Below, piece after piece: positions 26,535-35,828 of a DNA stretch of 64,000 bases. Positions within the stretch are counted from its first letter, which is position 1. Every line of letters begins with the position of its first letter. Made by a program: the position numbers and the translations under genes. A model generated the notes under the pieces. It saw only the letters and a list, made by a program, of their open reading frames with translations, made no database searches and was not told where the DNA came from. This DNA comes from Rhizobium leguminosarum (GTDB lineage Bacteria; Pseudomonadota; Alphaproteobacteria; Rhizobiales; Rhizobiaceae). The stretch is taken from assembly GCF_001652265.1 (NCBI RefSeq), contig NZ_LWBS01000109.1:62001-126000 (forward strand), read 5' to 3'.

Positions 26535-27119
26535 CTAGCTCAAGTCATGCAGATCCCTGGTAATTGCCGGCCCAATCGAGAATTCGGAGAAGCGGACTGC
26601 CAATCCGCTGCGCTCCGGCGTGCAGGCCGTGGGTCCGACCTCGTAATGTTCGGCAGCCGGGAAGGGGGCAAGCCGCAGCAGCGGCCAGAAGCTGCCATCG
26701 CGCGAAGCCTGGATGCGCATCGCGCCATTGGCGACGGTGACGCGGATGCGGAAATCCTCCAATTCCCTGAAGGGCTGCGCCACGGACCAGTCGGACTTGC
26801 CGTCGGTGACGACGGTGCTGAGGAAGGCTTCGCCGTCGGTGAACTCGACGCCTGTTTTCACCCAGCGTTTCTCGTCGATGCGCACCATCAGGCCGGCCTG
26901 GTCGTAGAGGGTGCGGAATTCGCCCTGGACGCGGATTTGCGCGGTGAAGCTGTCGGTGGTGGGAAAGGCGAGGAAATGGCCGCTGTCGCGGGTGAAGCCG
27001 TAATGGGTTTCCCGCCAGAAATCGGTTTTCTCATCGGTCGTCAGGGTGAGGCCGGCTTCGGCCGCCCGCCATTGAGCCGGCTCGTTCAGCCATTTTCCGT
27101 CGTTGAAATCGATGCTCAT
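26535..27119 (-). CDS. DUF1349-family protein
   Basis: A 194-residue protein resembling the DUF1349 concanavalin-like beta-sandwich family: TDFWRETHYGFTRDSGHFLA, YDQAGLMVRIDEKRWVKTGVE, SRDGSFWPLLRLAPF, and GPTACTPERSGLAVRFSEFS. Start at 27119 follows GGGAGAACAGG. It lies between two importer operons and diverges from the second. Possibly carbohydrate-related, but no function is established. Confidence 0.8.
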   Translation of the reverse strand: MSIDFNDGKWLNEPAQWRAAEAGLTLTTDEKTDFWRETHYGFTRDSGHFLAFPTTDSFTAQIRVQGEFRTLYDQAGLMVRIDEKRWVKTGVEFTDGEAFLSTVVTDGKSDWSVAQPFRELEDFRIRVTVANGAMRIQASRDGSFWPLLRLAPFPAAEHYEVGPTACTPERSGLAVRFSEFSIGPAITRDLHDLS

Positions 27120-27267
27120 CCTGTTCTCCCGTTCCCTTGAAGCCTGACTCAGGGCGATCGCCCCACCTTGGCACAATGCGCGGCCGTGGTGCAGGCGGAC
27201 GCAGCCGAAGATTGTGTGTTTTTCCGGCGTCCGGGTATCCGCCCCGGGCATAATCCGTCGCTCGTGC

Positions 27268-27327
27268 TTGACAGGATCGATCCATCTCATATTCTGTTAC
27301 AAAAAGATGAATTACATAATTGTGGAA
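27268..27327 (+). promoter_or_regulatory. Promoter and candidate IclR operator of the second importer operon
   Basis: TTGACA (27268-27273), 16 bases, TATTCT (27290-27295), 17 bases, TACATAATTGTGGAA (27313-27327). Spacings are identical to the module at 469-528, and the first 7 and several later bases also agree. The motif overlaps the likely early transcribed region, fitting repression. Confidence 0.65.
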
Positions 27328-27345
27328 CTAAACGGGAGCCATCAC

Positions 27346-28872
27346 ATGAAAACACTGGTCGCATTCCTTCTCGGCACTGCGCTCGTCGCCCTGCCTTCGA
27401 CACTCCTTGCCCAGGAAAAGGGTGGCGTCATCAATGTCGCGACGATCGGCGAACCGCCGACGCTCGATCCGATGTCGTCGACGGCCGATCTGGTCGGCAT
27501 CGTCACGCAGCACATTTTCGAAACCCTCTACACCTTCGACAAGAGCTGGAACGTCACGCCGCTTCTGGCCGAAAGCCTGCCTGAGATCAGCGCCGACGGC
27601 AAAACCTATACGATCAAGCTCAGGACCGGCATCAAGTTCCACGACAATACCGATATGACCTCGGAAGATGTCGTCGCCTCGCTTGGTCGCTGGATGAAGA
27701 TCGCCTCGCGCGGCAAGCAGGTGGCCGGCTTCATCGAATCCGTTACCGCCGTCGATCCGGCGACCGTCAAGATTGCGCTGAAGCAGCCCTATGCGCCGCT
27801 GACCTCGCTGCTCGCCTTCAACAATTCGGCCGCGATCATCATCCCGTCGGAAAAGCAGGACGAGCCGATGAAGGACTTCATCGGCACCGGTCCCTATATG
27901 CTGAAGGAGCGCAAGGCCGACCAGTATATCCAGCTCGTCCGTTTCGATGGCTATAAGTCCCGCGAAGGCGACAGCAATGGTTACGGCGGCGCCCGTCATC
28001 AATATCTCGATGAGATCCGCTTCGTGCCGGTGCCGGATCCGAACACTCGTGTCGAGGCTGCCGTTTCCGGCCAGTATGATTATGTCGACTCGATCCCTGT
28101 GGAATCCTACGACAAGCTGAAGGCCTCCACCGCCTCGCAGCCGATCATCCTGAAGCCCTTTGGTTATCCCGTCTTCGTCTTCAACACGAAGGAAGGTAGT
28201 GCGGGGAATGTCGAGGTTCGCAAGGCGATCCGCCAGGCGCTCAGCATGGAAGACATGCTGGCCGCGGCTTTCGGCAGCAAGGATTTTTATGCGCTCGACG
28301 GCGCCATCTATCCCAAGACCTTTGCCTGGTCGACGGATGCTGGCGTCGAGGGTGCCTATAACGTCGCCGATCCGGAAGGGGCGGCGGCTGCCGCCAAGAA
28401 GGCCGGCTACAATGGCGAGCCGATCCGCATCCTGACCAGCCGCCAGTACGAATTCCATTACAAGATGGCGCAGGTCGCCGCCGAATATCTGAAGCTTGCC
28501 GGCTTCACCGTCGATATGCAGGTTGTGGACTGGGCGACGCTGACGCAGCGCCGCACCGATCCGAAGCTCTGGGATATCTACATCACGCATAGCCCCTTCC
28601 TGCCGGAGCCGGCTCTTATCGGCTCGCTCTCGACCAGCTCGCCGGGCTGGTGGGATACGCCGGCCCGCAAGGCCGCCGTCGATGCCTTCACCTCGGAAGT
28701 CGATCCGAAGAAGCGCGTGGCACTCTGGGCCGATGTCCAGAAGGCGATCTATGCCGACGCACCCTTCATGAAGATCGGCGACTTCAACGCCGTTTCGGCG
28801 GAATCGACCAAGCTCGAAGGCGTCGATCCGGCTCCGTGGCCGTATTTCTGGAATGCTTCGATCAAGAAGTAA
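27346..28872 (+). CDS. Peptide-type ABC transporter substrate-binding protein
   Basis: A 508-residue cluster C binding protein. Signal peptide MKTLVAFLLGTALVALPSTL with cleavage near LLAQE. Conserved parts: GGVINVATIGEPPTLDPMSS, LLAESLPEISADGKTYTIKL and VRKAIRQALSMEDML. GGGAG precedes ATG 27346. First gene of an operon with two permeases, RidA, a SelA-like enzyme and the ATPase. A strong stem-loop follows. Cargo unknown, possibly an N-acyl or amino compound acted on by the linked enzymes. Confidence 0.9.
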   Translation: MKTLVAFLLGTALVALPSTLLAQEKGGVINVATIGEPPTLDPMSSTADLVGIVTQHIFETLYTFDKSWNVTPLLAESLPEISADGKTYTIKLRTGIKFHDNTDMTSEDVVASLGRWMKIASRGKQVAGFIESVTAVDPATVKIALKQPYAPLTSLLAFNNSAAIIIPSEKQDEPMKDFIGTGPYMLKERKADQYIQLVRFDGYKSREGDSNGYGGARHQYLDEIRFVPVPDPNTRVEAAVSGQYDYVDSIPVESYDKLKASTASQPIILKPFGYPVFVFNTKEGSAGNVEVRKAIRQALSMEDMLAAAFGSKDFYALDGAIYPKTFAWSTDAGVEGAYNVADPEGAAAAAKKAGYNGEPIRILTSRQYEFHYKMAQVAAEYLKLAGFTVDMQVVDWATLTQRRTDPKLWDIYITHSPFLPEPALIGSLSTSSPGWWDTPARKAAVDAFTSEVDPKKRVALWADVQKAIYADAPFMKIGDFNAVSAESTKLEGVDPAPWPYFWNASIKK

Positions 28873-28880
28873 GCAGCGCC

Positions 28881-28921
28881 ACCGGTGCCGGCCTTCCCTG
28901 GTCGGTACCGGTCTTCTTTTT
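28881..28921 (+). terminator. Stem-loop with T-run after binding-protein gene (partial terminator)
   Basis: ACCGGTGCCGGCC pairs with GGTCGGTACCGGT (13 bp, two wobble pairs) around TTCCCT, followed by CTTCTTTTT. It separates the binding-protein gene from the permease genes, so it likely lets only part of the transcripts continue. Confidence 0.7.
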
Positions 28922-28952
28922 CGCAGCATCTGCAAAGGTTTGCCAAGCATTC

Positions 28953-29894
28953 ATGATACGCTACATCCTCCAGCGCCTGTTCGGCATGATCGTCGTGATG
29001 TTTCTCGTCGTCACGATCGTCTTCGTCATCGTGCGCGTGACGCCGGGAGATCCGGCCGCCGTCATGCTCGGGCCGGATGCGACGCCGCAGGATATTGCCG
29101 ACCTCAGGTCCCGGCTCGGCCTCGATCAGTCGCTCGGCCTGCAATATGTCTATTATATCGGCCAGCTGCTGAAGGGCGATCTCGGCCAGTCGATCTTCCT
29201 CAACATGCCTGTCACCTCGGCCTTGCTCGACCGGGCCGAGCCGACTTTCTTCCTGACGCTGTTCTCGCTGGCTATCGCCAGCATCATCGCTTTGCCGATC
29301 GGCATTTATGCCGCTTATCGGCGCGGCTCCTTCGTCGACCAGGCGGCAACGACGCTTGCGATGTTCGCCGCCAGCATTCCAAGCTTCTGGCTCGGCCTGA
29401 TCCTGATGCAGTTCTTCGCCGTCAGGCTGAACCTCTTCCCGGTCTCGGGCTATGGCGGTCCGGGCTCGACCTTCTTCGAGCGCATGTATCATCTGACGCT
29501 GCCGGCCTTTGCGCTCGGCATCGTTTCCTCCGCGCTGATCCTGCGTTTCACACGCGCCTCGATGCTCGATGTGCTCGGCGACGACTATATCCGCACGGCT
29601 CGCGCCAAGGGGCTGATCGAGCGCCGGGTCATTCTCAAGCACGCGCTGAAGAATGCGCTGATCCCGATCCTGACGGTGATCGGCCTGACGGCAGCGGTGC
29701 TGATTTCGGGCGCCGTCGTCACCGAGACCGTCTTCGGCCTGCCGGGTGTCGGCAATCTCGTCGTCTCGGCGGTCCTGCGCCGCGACTATCCCGTCATCCA
29801 GGGGGCGCTGCTCGTCATCGCCGCCCTCTATGTGCTGATCAATTTTGCGATCGACATGCTCTATCTGCTGATCGATCCGAGGGTGCGCTACTGA
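28953..29894 (+). CDS. ABC transporter permease, DppB type
   Basis: A 313-residue permease: MIRYILQRLFGMIVVMFLVV, VRVTPGDPAAVMLG, FLTLFSLAIASIIALPIGIY and the EAA loop DYIRTARAKGLIERRVILKH. Ends DMLYLLIDPRVRY as in this family. Six membrane helices expected. Start ATG 28953; stop overlaps the next start (TGATG). Confidence 0.9.
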   Translation: MIRYILQRLFGMIVVMFLVVTIVFVIVRVTPGDPAAVMLGPDATPQDIADLRSRLGLDQSLGLQYVYYIGQLLKGDLGQSIFLNMPVTSALLDRAEPTFFLTLFSLAIASIIALPIGIYAAYRRGSFVDQAATTLAMFAASIPSFWLGLILMQFFAVRLNLFPVSGYGGPGSTFFERMYHLTLPAFALGIVSSALILRFTRASMLDVLGDDYIRTARAKGLIERRVILKHALKNALIPILTVIGLTAAVLISGAVVTETVFGLPGVGNLVVSAVLRRDYPVIQGALLVIAALYVLINFAIDMLYLLIDPRVRY

Positions 29895-30763
29895 TGGCCG
29901 ATATCGCAATCAAGCCAGTCGAAGGCGAGGGCAGCAAATTCGCCAGGCGCCTGCTGAAGCGCAAGACGGTCGCCTTGGGCCTGCTGATCCTGACGATCTT
30001 CGTGCTTCTGGCGGTCTTTGCGCCTGTGGTCGCGCCCTATTCGCCGTCGAAGCTTTCCATCGTCAACCGGCTGAAACCGCCGAGCGGCACCTTTGTCTTC
30101 GGCACGGATGAGTTCGGCCGCGACGTGTTCTCGCGCACCATCTTCGCCGGCCGCCTGTCGCTGCTCGTCGGTGTTGCGGTCGTGACCTTGTCAGCCGTGA
30201 TCGGCGTGACGCTCGGCCTGCTTGCCGGCTTCTTCCAGAAGCTCGACACGCCGATCGCCCGGCTGATCGACGCGATGATGGCGTTTCCGGATATTCTGCT
30301 GGCGATCGCGCTCGTTGCTGCCCTCGGCCCGTCGCTGACGACTGTCATCATCGCGCTATCGATCGTCTATGCGCCGCGCCTTGCCCGGATCGTGCGCGCT
30401 TCGACTCTGGTCATTCGCGAGCTGCCCTATGTCGAGGCGGCAAGGGCGCTCGGCATCTCGACCTTCCATATCATGACGCGGCATGTGCTGCGCAATCTGC
30501 TGTCGCCGATCCTTGTGCAGGCGACGTTCCTCTTCGCCAGCGCCATGCTTGCCGAAGCCGGCCTGTCTTTCCTCGGCCTCGGCGTCAGCCCCGAAATCCC
30601 GACCTGGGGAACGATGATCGCCGCCGGCCGCCAGTATATCGGCCAGGCCGACTGGATGACGCTGTTTCCCGGCGTCGCCATCATCCTCTCCGTGCTGTCG
30701 CTGCAGATGGTCGGTGACGGCCTCAGGGACATGCTCGATCCCAGACTTCGCAAGGATCTTTAA
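29894..30763 (+). CDS. ABC transporter permease, DppC type
   Basis: A 289-residue permease with a first helix VALGLLILTIFVLLAVFAPV, GTFVFGTDEFGRDVFSRTIF, EAA loop PYVEAARALGISTFHIMTRH and terminal GDGLRDMLDPRLRKDL. ATG 29894 overlaps the DppB stop. The much longer open frame in this phase upstream is an out-of-frame reading of the DppB gene. Confidence 0.9.
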   Translation: MADIAIKPVEGEGSKFARRLLKRKTVALGLLILTIFVLLAVFAPVVAPYSPSKLSIVNRLKPPSGTFVFGTDEFGRDVFSRTIFAGRLSLLVGVAVVTLSAVIGVTLGLLAGFFQKLDTPIARLIDAMMAFPDILLAIALVAALGPSLTTVIIALSIVYAPRLARIVRASTLVIRELPYVEAARALGISTFHIMTRHVLRNLLSPILVQATFLFASAMLAEAGLSFLGLGVSPEIPTWGTMIAAGRQYIGQADWMTLFPGVAIILSVLSLQMVGDGLRDMLDPRLRKDL

Positions 30764-30828
30764 TCCGCCGACCAAGCGTTGGCCCAATCGAAATTCGCTA
30801 AATCGAAAATTGCATGACAGGAGTTTGC

Positions 30829-31326
30829 GTGAATCAGTTTCCCACCGCCGCCGGCAAGGTCGAGAACTCGCCTTACGAACGGCTTGCCGCCCTCGGTATT
30901 GCGCTTCCGCCGCCACCGCCGCCGATCGCCAATTTCGTGACGCACGTAATCGAAGGCAACATGCTCTACCTCTCCGGCCAGGGACCGCGCGAGGCCGACG
31001 GCTTCATGCATGCCGGCAAGGTCGGCGCCGGCATCAGTGTCGAGGAGGCCTATGGCCATGCGCGGCTGACCGGCATCAACCTGCTTGCCGTCATGCAGGA
31101 TGCGCTCGGTGATCTCACCCGGGTCAAGCGGGTGGTCAAGCTGCTCGGCATGGTCAATGCCGTGCCTGAGTTCGAGGATCATCCGAGCGTCATCAACGGC
31201 TGTTCGGATCTGCTGATTGCAGTCTTCGGGCCGGCCGGCGAACATGCCCGCTCGGCCGTCGGCTTCGGCTCGCTGCCCGGCAACATCACCGTCGAGATCG
31301 AGGCGATCGTCGCCTTGCACGGCTGA
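30829..31326 (+). CDS. RidA-family protein (YjgF/enamine-imine deaminase type)
   Basis: A 165-residue RidA-like protein (RidA1/YjgH-like length). Start at GTG 30829, seven bases after AGGAG. Features: NSPYERLAALGIALPPPPPP, NMLYLSGQGPREADG, GKVGAGISVEEAYGHARLT, VPEFEDHPSVINGCSDLL and terminal GNITVEIEAIVALHG. RidA enzymes hydrolyse reactive enamines or imines formed by PLP enzymes. The next gene encodes a PLP enzyme, so it probably processes that product. The usual catalytic arginine of small RidA cannot be placed with certainty. Confidence 0.85.
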   Translation: MNQFPTAAGKVENSPYERLAALGIALPPPPPPIANFVTHVIEGNMLYLSGQGPREADGFMHAGKVGAGISVEEAYGHARLTGINLLAVMQDALGDLTRVKRVVKLLGMVNAVPEFEDHPSVINGCSDLLIAVFGPAGEHARSAVGFGSLPGNITVEIEAIVALHG

Positions 31327-31394
31327 CGGGAACTCGACACACTTGATCGACCGCCCCATGTTTCGTTTTTCGACCCAGAATCCTGGAGATCTCC

Positions 31395-32591
31395 ATGTCC
31401 ACTGATATCCGCCCGTCGCTCGGCCTTCGCCCTGTCATCAATGTATCGGGCACCATGACCAGCCTCGGCGCCTCGATCGTCGTTCCAGAAGCGATCAGCG
31501 CGATGGCATCGATCCTGCCGCACTTCGTCGAGATCAACGATCTGCAGCGCAAGGCAAGCGCCGTCATCGCCCGGCTGACCGGCGGCGAGGCGGGCTTCGT
31601 CACCGCCTCCTGCTCGGCCGGCATTTCGCTCGCCGTCGCCGGCGCGATCACCGGCAATAATCTGCTGGCGATCGAGAGGCTGCCGGATGTCGTGCCGGAG
31701 AAGAACGAAGTGCTGGTGCAGATGGGCCATGTCGTCAGCTACGGCGCCCCGGTCGACCAGGCAATCCGGCTTGCCGGCGGCAAGGTCGTGCTTGTCGGGC
31801 AGGCGACCTCGACACATCGCTTCCACATGGAAAACGCCATCACCGACAAGACCGCAGCCGCCGTCTATGTCGTCTCCCACCATGTCGTCGATTACGGCCT
31901 GTTGAACCTCAAGGAATTCGTCGAGATCGCCCATGCCAAGGGCGTGCCCGTCATCGTCGACGCGGCCTCGGAATATGACTTGCGCATCTTTCTCGAACAG
32001 GGCGCGGATATCGCGCTTTATTCCGGCCACAAATTCCTCGGCGGCCCGACCTCGGGCATCGTTGCCGGCAGGAAGGAACTGGTGCGGCATGCCTTCCTGC
32101 AGAATATGGGCATCGGCCGCGGCATGAAGCTCGGCAAGGAGAGCATCTTCGGCGTGATGGCGGCGCTTGAAGCCTGGGAAAACCGCGACCATGCGGGCAT
32201 TCGAGAACGCGAGACCGGCTATCTCAACCTGTGGAAGCGCACGCTCGACGGCCGCCCTGGCCTCACAGTGCTGATCGAGCCCGACCCGACCAACAATCCG
32301 CTCGATCGGCTGCGCCTGATCGTCGATCCTGAGCAAGCCCATATCACCGCCTGGGATCTGGCGGATGCGCTTGCCAAGGGCAGCCCGCCGATCATCGTGC
32401 GCGATCACGAGGTGGAGCACCGCTATTTCTACCTCGACCCGTGCAACCTGCACCCGGGCGAGGAGACGATCGTCGCGGAGCGCCTGGCGCAGGAACTCGA
32501 CAAGGCGCGCGCCTCCAACGAGATCATCGCAACGCCGATCGAAAACCGCAGCAGGCACCGCTTCGACGGTGCGTTGCGCTGGCCGGATTGA
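31395..32591 (+). CDS. SelA-like PLP-dependent enzyme (D-glucosaminate-6-P ammonia-lyase/DgaE type)
   Basis: A 398-residue fold-type I PLP enzyme. Aldimine lysine K213 in [15 protein letters not shown], cofactor aspartate in [13 protein letters not shown]-terminal [20 protein letters not shown]. It is shorter than bacterial SelA (about 460 residues), and there is no selB or tRNA-Sec nearby, so selenocysteine synthesis is unlikely. Relatives include DgaE ammonia-lyase. Coupled with RidA, a beta-elimination yielding an enamine is plausible. The partner amidohydrolase at 647 shares the regulatory module. Confidence 0.8.
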   Translation: MSTDIRPSLGLRPVINVSGTMTSLGASIVVPEAISAMASILPHFVEINDLQRKASAVIARLTGGEAGFVTASCSAGISLAVAGAITGNNLLAIERLPDVVPEKNEVLVQMGHVVSYGAPVDQAIRLAGGKVVLVGQATSTHRFHMENAITDKTAAAVYVVSHHVVDYGLLNLKEFVEIAHAKGVPVIVDAASEYDLRIFLEQGADIALYSGHKFLGGPTSGIVAGRKELVRHAFLQNMGIGRGMKLGKESIFGVMAALEAWENRDHAGIRERETGYLNLWKRTLDGRPGLTVLIEPDPTNNPLDRLRLIVDPEQAHITAWDLADALAKGSPPIIVRDHEVEHRYFYLDPCNLHPGEETIVAERLAQELDKARASNEIIATPIENRSRHRFDGALRWPD

Positions 32592-32623
32592 ATCGCCGCT
32601 TACCCGTCGCAAGAGGAACCGCC

Positions 32624-34459
32624 ATGGCCAGCGCCCAAACCCAACCGATCCAGACGACGACCGACGTTCTTTCCGTCGAAAGGCTGACGACATCCTTCCT
32701 GGTGGACGGCGTCTGGAAACCGGTCGTGCGCGATGTGTCCTTTACGGTGGCGCCAGCGGAGACGGTGGCGATCGTCGGCGAATCCGGCTCGGGCAAGAGC
32801 GTCACCTCGCTCTCGATCATGCGGCTGCTGCAGGCGGATACGAGCCGCGTCGAGGGCCGCGTCATGCTCGGCGCACGCGACCTTCTGGCGTTACCGGAAA
32901 ATGCCATGCGGCAGGTGCGCGGCAACGAGGTGGCGATGATCTTCCAGGAGCCGATGACATCGCTCAATCCGCTCTTCACCATCGGCGACCAGATATCCGA
33001 AGCGCTGCTCTGCCATTCCGATATGAGCAGGGCCGATGCCAAAGCCGAGACGATCCGGCTGCTGGAAAAGGTCCGCATCCCCTCGGCTGCCTCGCGCTTC
33101 GGCGAATATCCGCATCGTTTTTCCGGCGGCATGCGCCAGCGGGTGATGATCGCCATGGCGCTCGCCAGCCGGCCGAAGCTCTTGATCGCCGACGAGCCGA
33201 CGACGGCGCTCGACGTGACGATCCAGGGCCAGATCCTCGATCTCATCAAGATGCTGCAGGACGAGGAGGGGACCTCCGTCCTTTTCATTACCCATGACAT
33301 GGGGGTCGTTGCCGAGATCGCCGACAGGACGGTGGTGATGTATCGCGGCGAACAGGTGGAAAGCGGCGCTACCGCCGATATCTTCCACCGCGGCAAACAC
33401 CCCTATACACGGGCGCTACTATCAGCCGTGCCGGTGCTCGGCTCGATGCAGGGCAGGCAAAGGCCGCTGCGCTTTCCCGTGGTCAATACCGCAACGGGTG
33501 AATCGGACATTCCGACCGAAGTTTCCGATACGGTGGCAGTGACGCCGGTCCTGCAGGTGAAGAACCTCACCAAGCGCTTCGACATCCATTCCGGCCTGTT
33601 CGGCCGGCTGACCAGCCGGGTGCATGCGGTCGAAAACGTCTCTTTCGATCTTCACGCTGGCGAGACGCTGTCGCTCGTCGGCGAATCCGGCTGTGGCAAA
33701 TCGACGACCGGGCGCGCCATCATGCGGCTGATCGAGCCGCAGGCCGGTTCCGTTCTCGTCGAGGGCAGGGAGGTGCTCGGCCTCGACAGGAAGGATCTGC
33801 GCGAGATGCGCAAATCCGTGCAGATGATCTTCCAGGATCCCTTTGCCAGCCTCAATCCGCGCATGACGGTCGGTGCTGCGATCGCCGAACCCTATCTCGA
33901 GCACAAGATGGGCACCGCGAAACAGGCGAAAGATGTCGTCGCCGATCTTTTGATGAAGGTCGGCCTGTTACCGGAGATGGCCGCGCGTTATCCGCATGAA
34001 TTTTCCGGCGGCCAACGCCAGCGCATCTGCATCGCCCGCGCGCTTGCATTGCAGCCGAAGGTCATCGTCGCCGACGAAAGCGTCTCGGCGCTCGACGTCT
34101 CGATCAAGGCGCAGGTCATCAACCTGATGCTCGACCTGCAGCAGAGCCTCAACCTTGCCTTCCTGTTCATCTCGCACGATATGGCGGTGGTCGAACGCGT
34201 TAGCCACCGTGTGGCGGTGATGTATCTCGGCGAGATCGTCGAGATCGGCCCGCGAGCCGGGGTCTTCGAAAATCCACAGCATCCCTATACGAAGAAACTC
34301 ATCGCGGCAGTGCCGGTGCCCGACCCGGACCGTCGCCACGAAAAGCGGATGGTGGCGAATGACGAGATCAAGAGCCCGATGCGCCCGGTCGATTATCAGC
34401 CTGCGAGCATGTCTTATCGCGAAGTCGGGCCGGGCCACCAGGTCATGGCCGATCGGTAG
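32624..34459 (+). CDS. Fused dipeptide-type ABC ATPase (DppD-DppF)
   Basis: A 611-residue protein with two ABC modules: [28 protein letters not shown]; then [28 protein letters not shown]. Starts at ATG 32624 after AAGAGGAACC; an upstream extension of the frame overlaps the PLP gene and is not coding. Last gene of the operon. It probably energises the importer formed by the products at 27346, 28953 and 29894. Confidence 0.9.
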   Translation: MASAQTQPIQTTTDVLSVERLTTSFLVDGVWKPVVRDVSFTVAPAETVAIVGESGSGKSVTSLSIMRLLQADTSRVEGRVMLGARDLLALPENAMRQVRGNEVAMIFQEPMTSLNPLFTIGDQISEALLCHSDMSRADAKAETIRLLEKVRIPSAASRFGEYPHRFSGGMRQRVMIAMALASRPKLLIADEPTTALDVTIQGQILDLIKMLQDEEGTSVLFITHDMGVVAEIADRTVVMYRGEQVESGATADIFHRGKHPYTRALLSAVPVLGSMQGRQRPLRFPVVNTATGESDIPTEVSDTVAVTPVLQVKNLTKRFDIHSGLFGRLTSRVHAVENVSFDLHAGETLSLVGESGCGKSTTGRAIMRLIEPQAGSVLVEGREVLGLDRKDLREMRKSVQMIFQDPFASLNPRMTVGAAIAEPYLEHKMGTAKQAKDVVADLLMKVGLLPEMAARYPHEFSGGQRQRICIARALALQPKVIVADESVSALDVSIKAQVINLMLDLQQSLNLAFLFISHDMAVVERVSHRVAVMYLGEIVEIGPRAGVFENPQHPYTKKLIAAVPVPDPDRRHEKRMVANDEIKSPMRPVDYQPASMSYREVGPGHQVMADR

Positions 34460-34490
34460 ACTTGCCATCGCGTTTCGGAGCTGACGGGCG

Positions 34491-35705
34491 CTATTCCATC
34501 GCCAGGATCATGTTGCGCACGACGGGGTAGATTTCCCCCTCCCAGCGGCGGCCGCTGAAGACGCCGTAATGTCCGACATTGGCCTGAAGATGATGGCGCT
34601 TCAGATGCGGGCGCAACGCACGACAGAGATCGTGCGCGGCCGACGTCTGGCCGAGCGCGCAGATGTCGTCGCGGCCGCCCTCGACGGTCAAAAGCGCCGT
34701 GTTGCGGATCTGGCCCGGGTCGACCTTGCGGCCATGGTGGGTCAAGTCGCCGGTCGCGAGTTCCGCCTTCTGGAAGACGCGTTCGATGGTTTCGATGTAG
34801 AATTCTTCGGTGAGGTCGAGCACGGCGAAATATTCGTCGTAGAACTTCTTGATCTTGCCGGCTTCGGCCGTCTCGCCCTTCGCCAAATGGTCGTAGAGCT
34901 TGCGATGGGCGTCCTGGTGGCGCTGCATGTTCATCGACATGAAGGCGACGAGCTGGAGGAAGCCGGGATAGACCCGCCGCCCGGCGCCCCGATAACGCCA
35001 GGGAACGCCCGTGATCAGCGAGTTCTCGAACCAGGCGAGCGACTTCGATACGGCAAGTTCGTTGACCTTCGTCGGGCTCTCGCGCGGATCGATCGGCCCG
35101 GCCATCAGCGTCATGGTCCGCGGGGTGGCGGGATGCCGCTCTTCCGACATCACGGCAACGGCGGCCAGCGCCTGTACGCAGGGCTGGCAGACGGCGAGGA
35201 TATGAGCGCCGGGGCCGATTTCCTCCAGGAAATGCATGATATAATCGACATAGTCGTCCATGCCGAAGCGTCCGGCCGACAACGGCACGTCGCGGGCATT
35301 GGCCCAGTCGGTAATATAGACGTCGTGATCGCGCAGCAGGGTCTGCACCGTGCCGCGCAGGAGCGTCGCGAAATGGCCGGACAGCGGGGCGACGACCAGC
35401 ACCCGCGGCCGCTTTGCATCGGTATCCGTTGCAAAGCGCAGCAGCGTGCCGAAGGGCATGTCGAGTGCGGTCTCGACGGTGACGGGCACCACGCGATTGC
35501 CGATTATGACTGAGTCTATGGCGAAATCCGGACGTTGGTGGGTGATCTCGAAGCGTGAGATCATCTCCAGCGCGGCGGCGAAGTGCCGTCCCATTTCGCT
35601 GCCGGATCCCCAGAGCGCAGTCGCGGAGAAGATTTGCAAGCGCCGCGCCAGATCGCGGAGCGGCGCGATGAGATCATCCTGGAACTGATAGGCCTGGTAG
35701 AGCAT
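34491..35705 (-). CDS. phaZ: Intracellular polyhydroxyalkanoate (PHB) depolymerase
   Basis: A 404-residue alpha/beta-hydrolase of the intracellular PHB depolymerase family. Typical blocks are MLYQAYQFQDDLIAPLRDLA, VLVVAPLSGHFATLLRGTVQ, DVYITDWANARDVPL, and HILAVCQPCVQALAA where cysteine replaces the usual lipase-box serine, then NVGHYGVFSGRRW with the catalytic histidine. GGGAG lies nine bases before the start. It mobilises stored PHB. Monocistronic and divergent from a GST gene. Confidence 0.9.
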   Translation of the reverse strand: MLYQAYQFQDDLIAPLRDLARRLQIFSATALWGSGSEMGRHFAAALEMISRFEITHQRPDFAIDSVIIGNRVVPVTVETALDMPFGTLLRFATDTDAKRPRVLVVAPLSGHFATLLRGTVQTLLRDHDVYITDWANARDVPLSAGRFGMDDYVDYIMHFLEEIGPGAHILAVCQPCVQALAAVAVMSEERHPATPRTMTLMAGPIDPRESPTKVNELAVSKSLAWFENSLITGVPWRYRGAGRRVYPGFLQLVAFMSMNMQRHQDAHRKLYDHLAKGETAEAGKIKKFYDEYFAVLDLTEEFYIETIERVFQKAELATGDLTHHGRKVDPGQIRNTALLTVEGGRDDICALGQTSAAHDLCRALRPHLKRHHLQANVGHYGVFSGRRWEGEIYPVVRNMILAME

Positions 35706-35828
35706 GGCCGAAATCTCCCGCACTGCCGCATCGATGCGGCGGTGCAAAAAATGCTAGTGGAATATGTCCTGCCATGCGAGAAGATTATCGAGGAAGAAGC
35801 AACATTGTCCGACAAGGATACGAGCCCG

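Noticed and set aside
27328..28950. 540-residue antisense frame opposite a binding-protein gene
   Set aside because: GC-driven shadow; the plus strand has signal peptide, family motifs and Shine-Dalgarno.
28853..29893. Long N-terminal extension of the DppC frame
   Set aside because: This part is an out-of-frame reading of the DppB gene; ATG 29894 gives the family start.
31395..32591. Selenocysteine synthase (SelA)
   Set aside because: Too short for SelA and no selB, selD or tRNA-Sec nearby; context fits a catabolic PLP enzyme.
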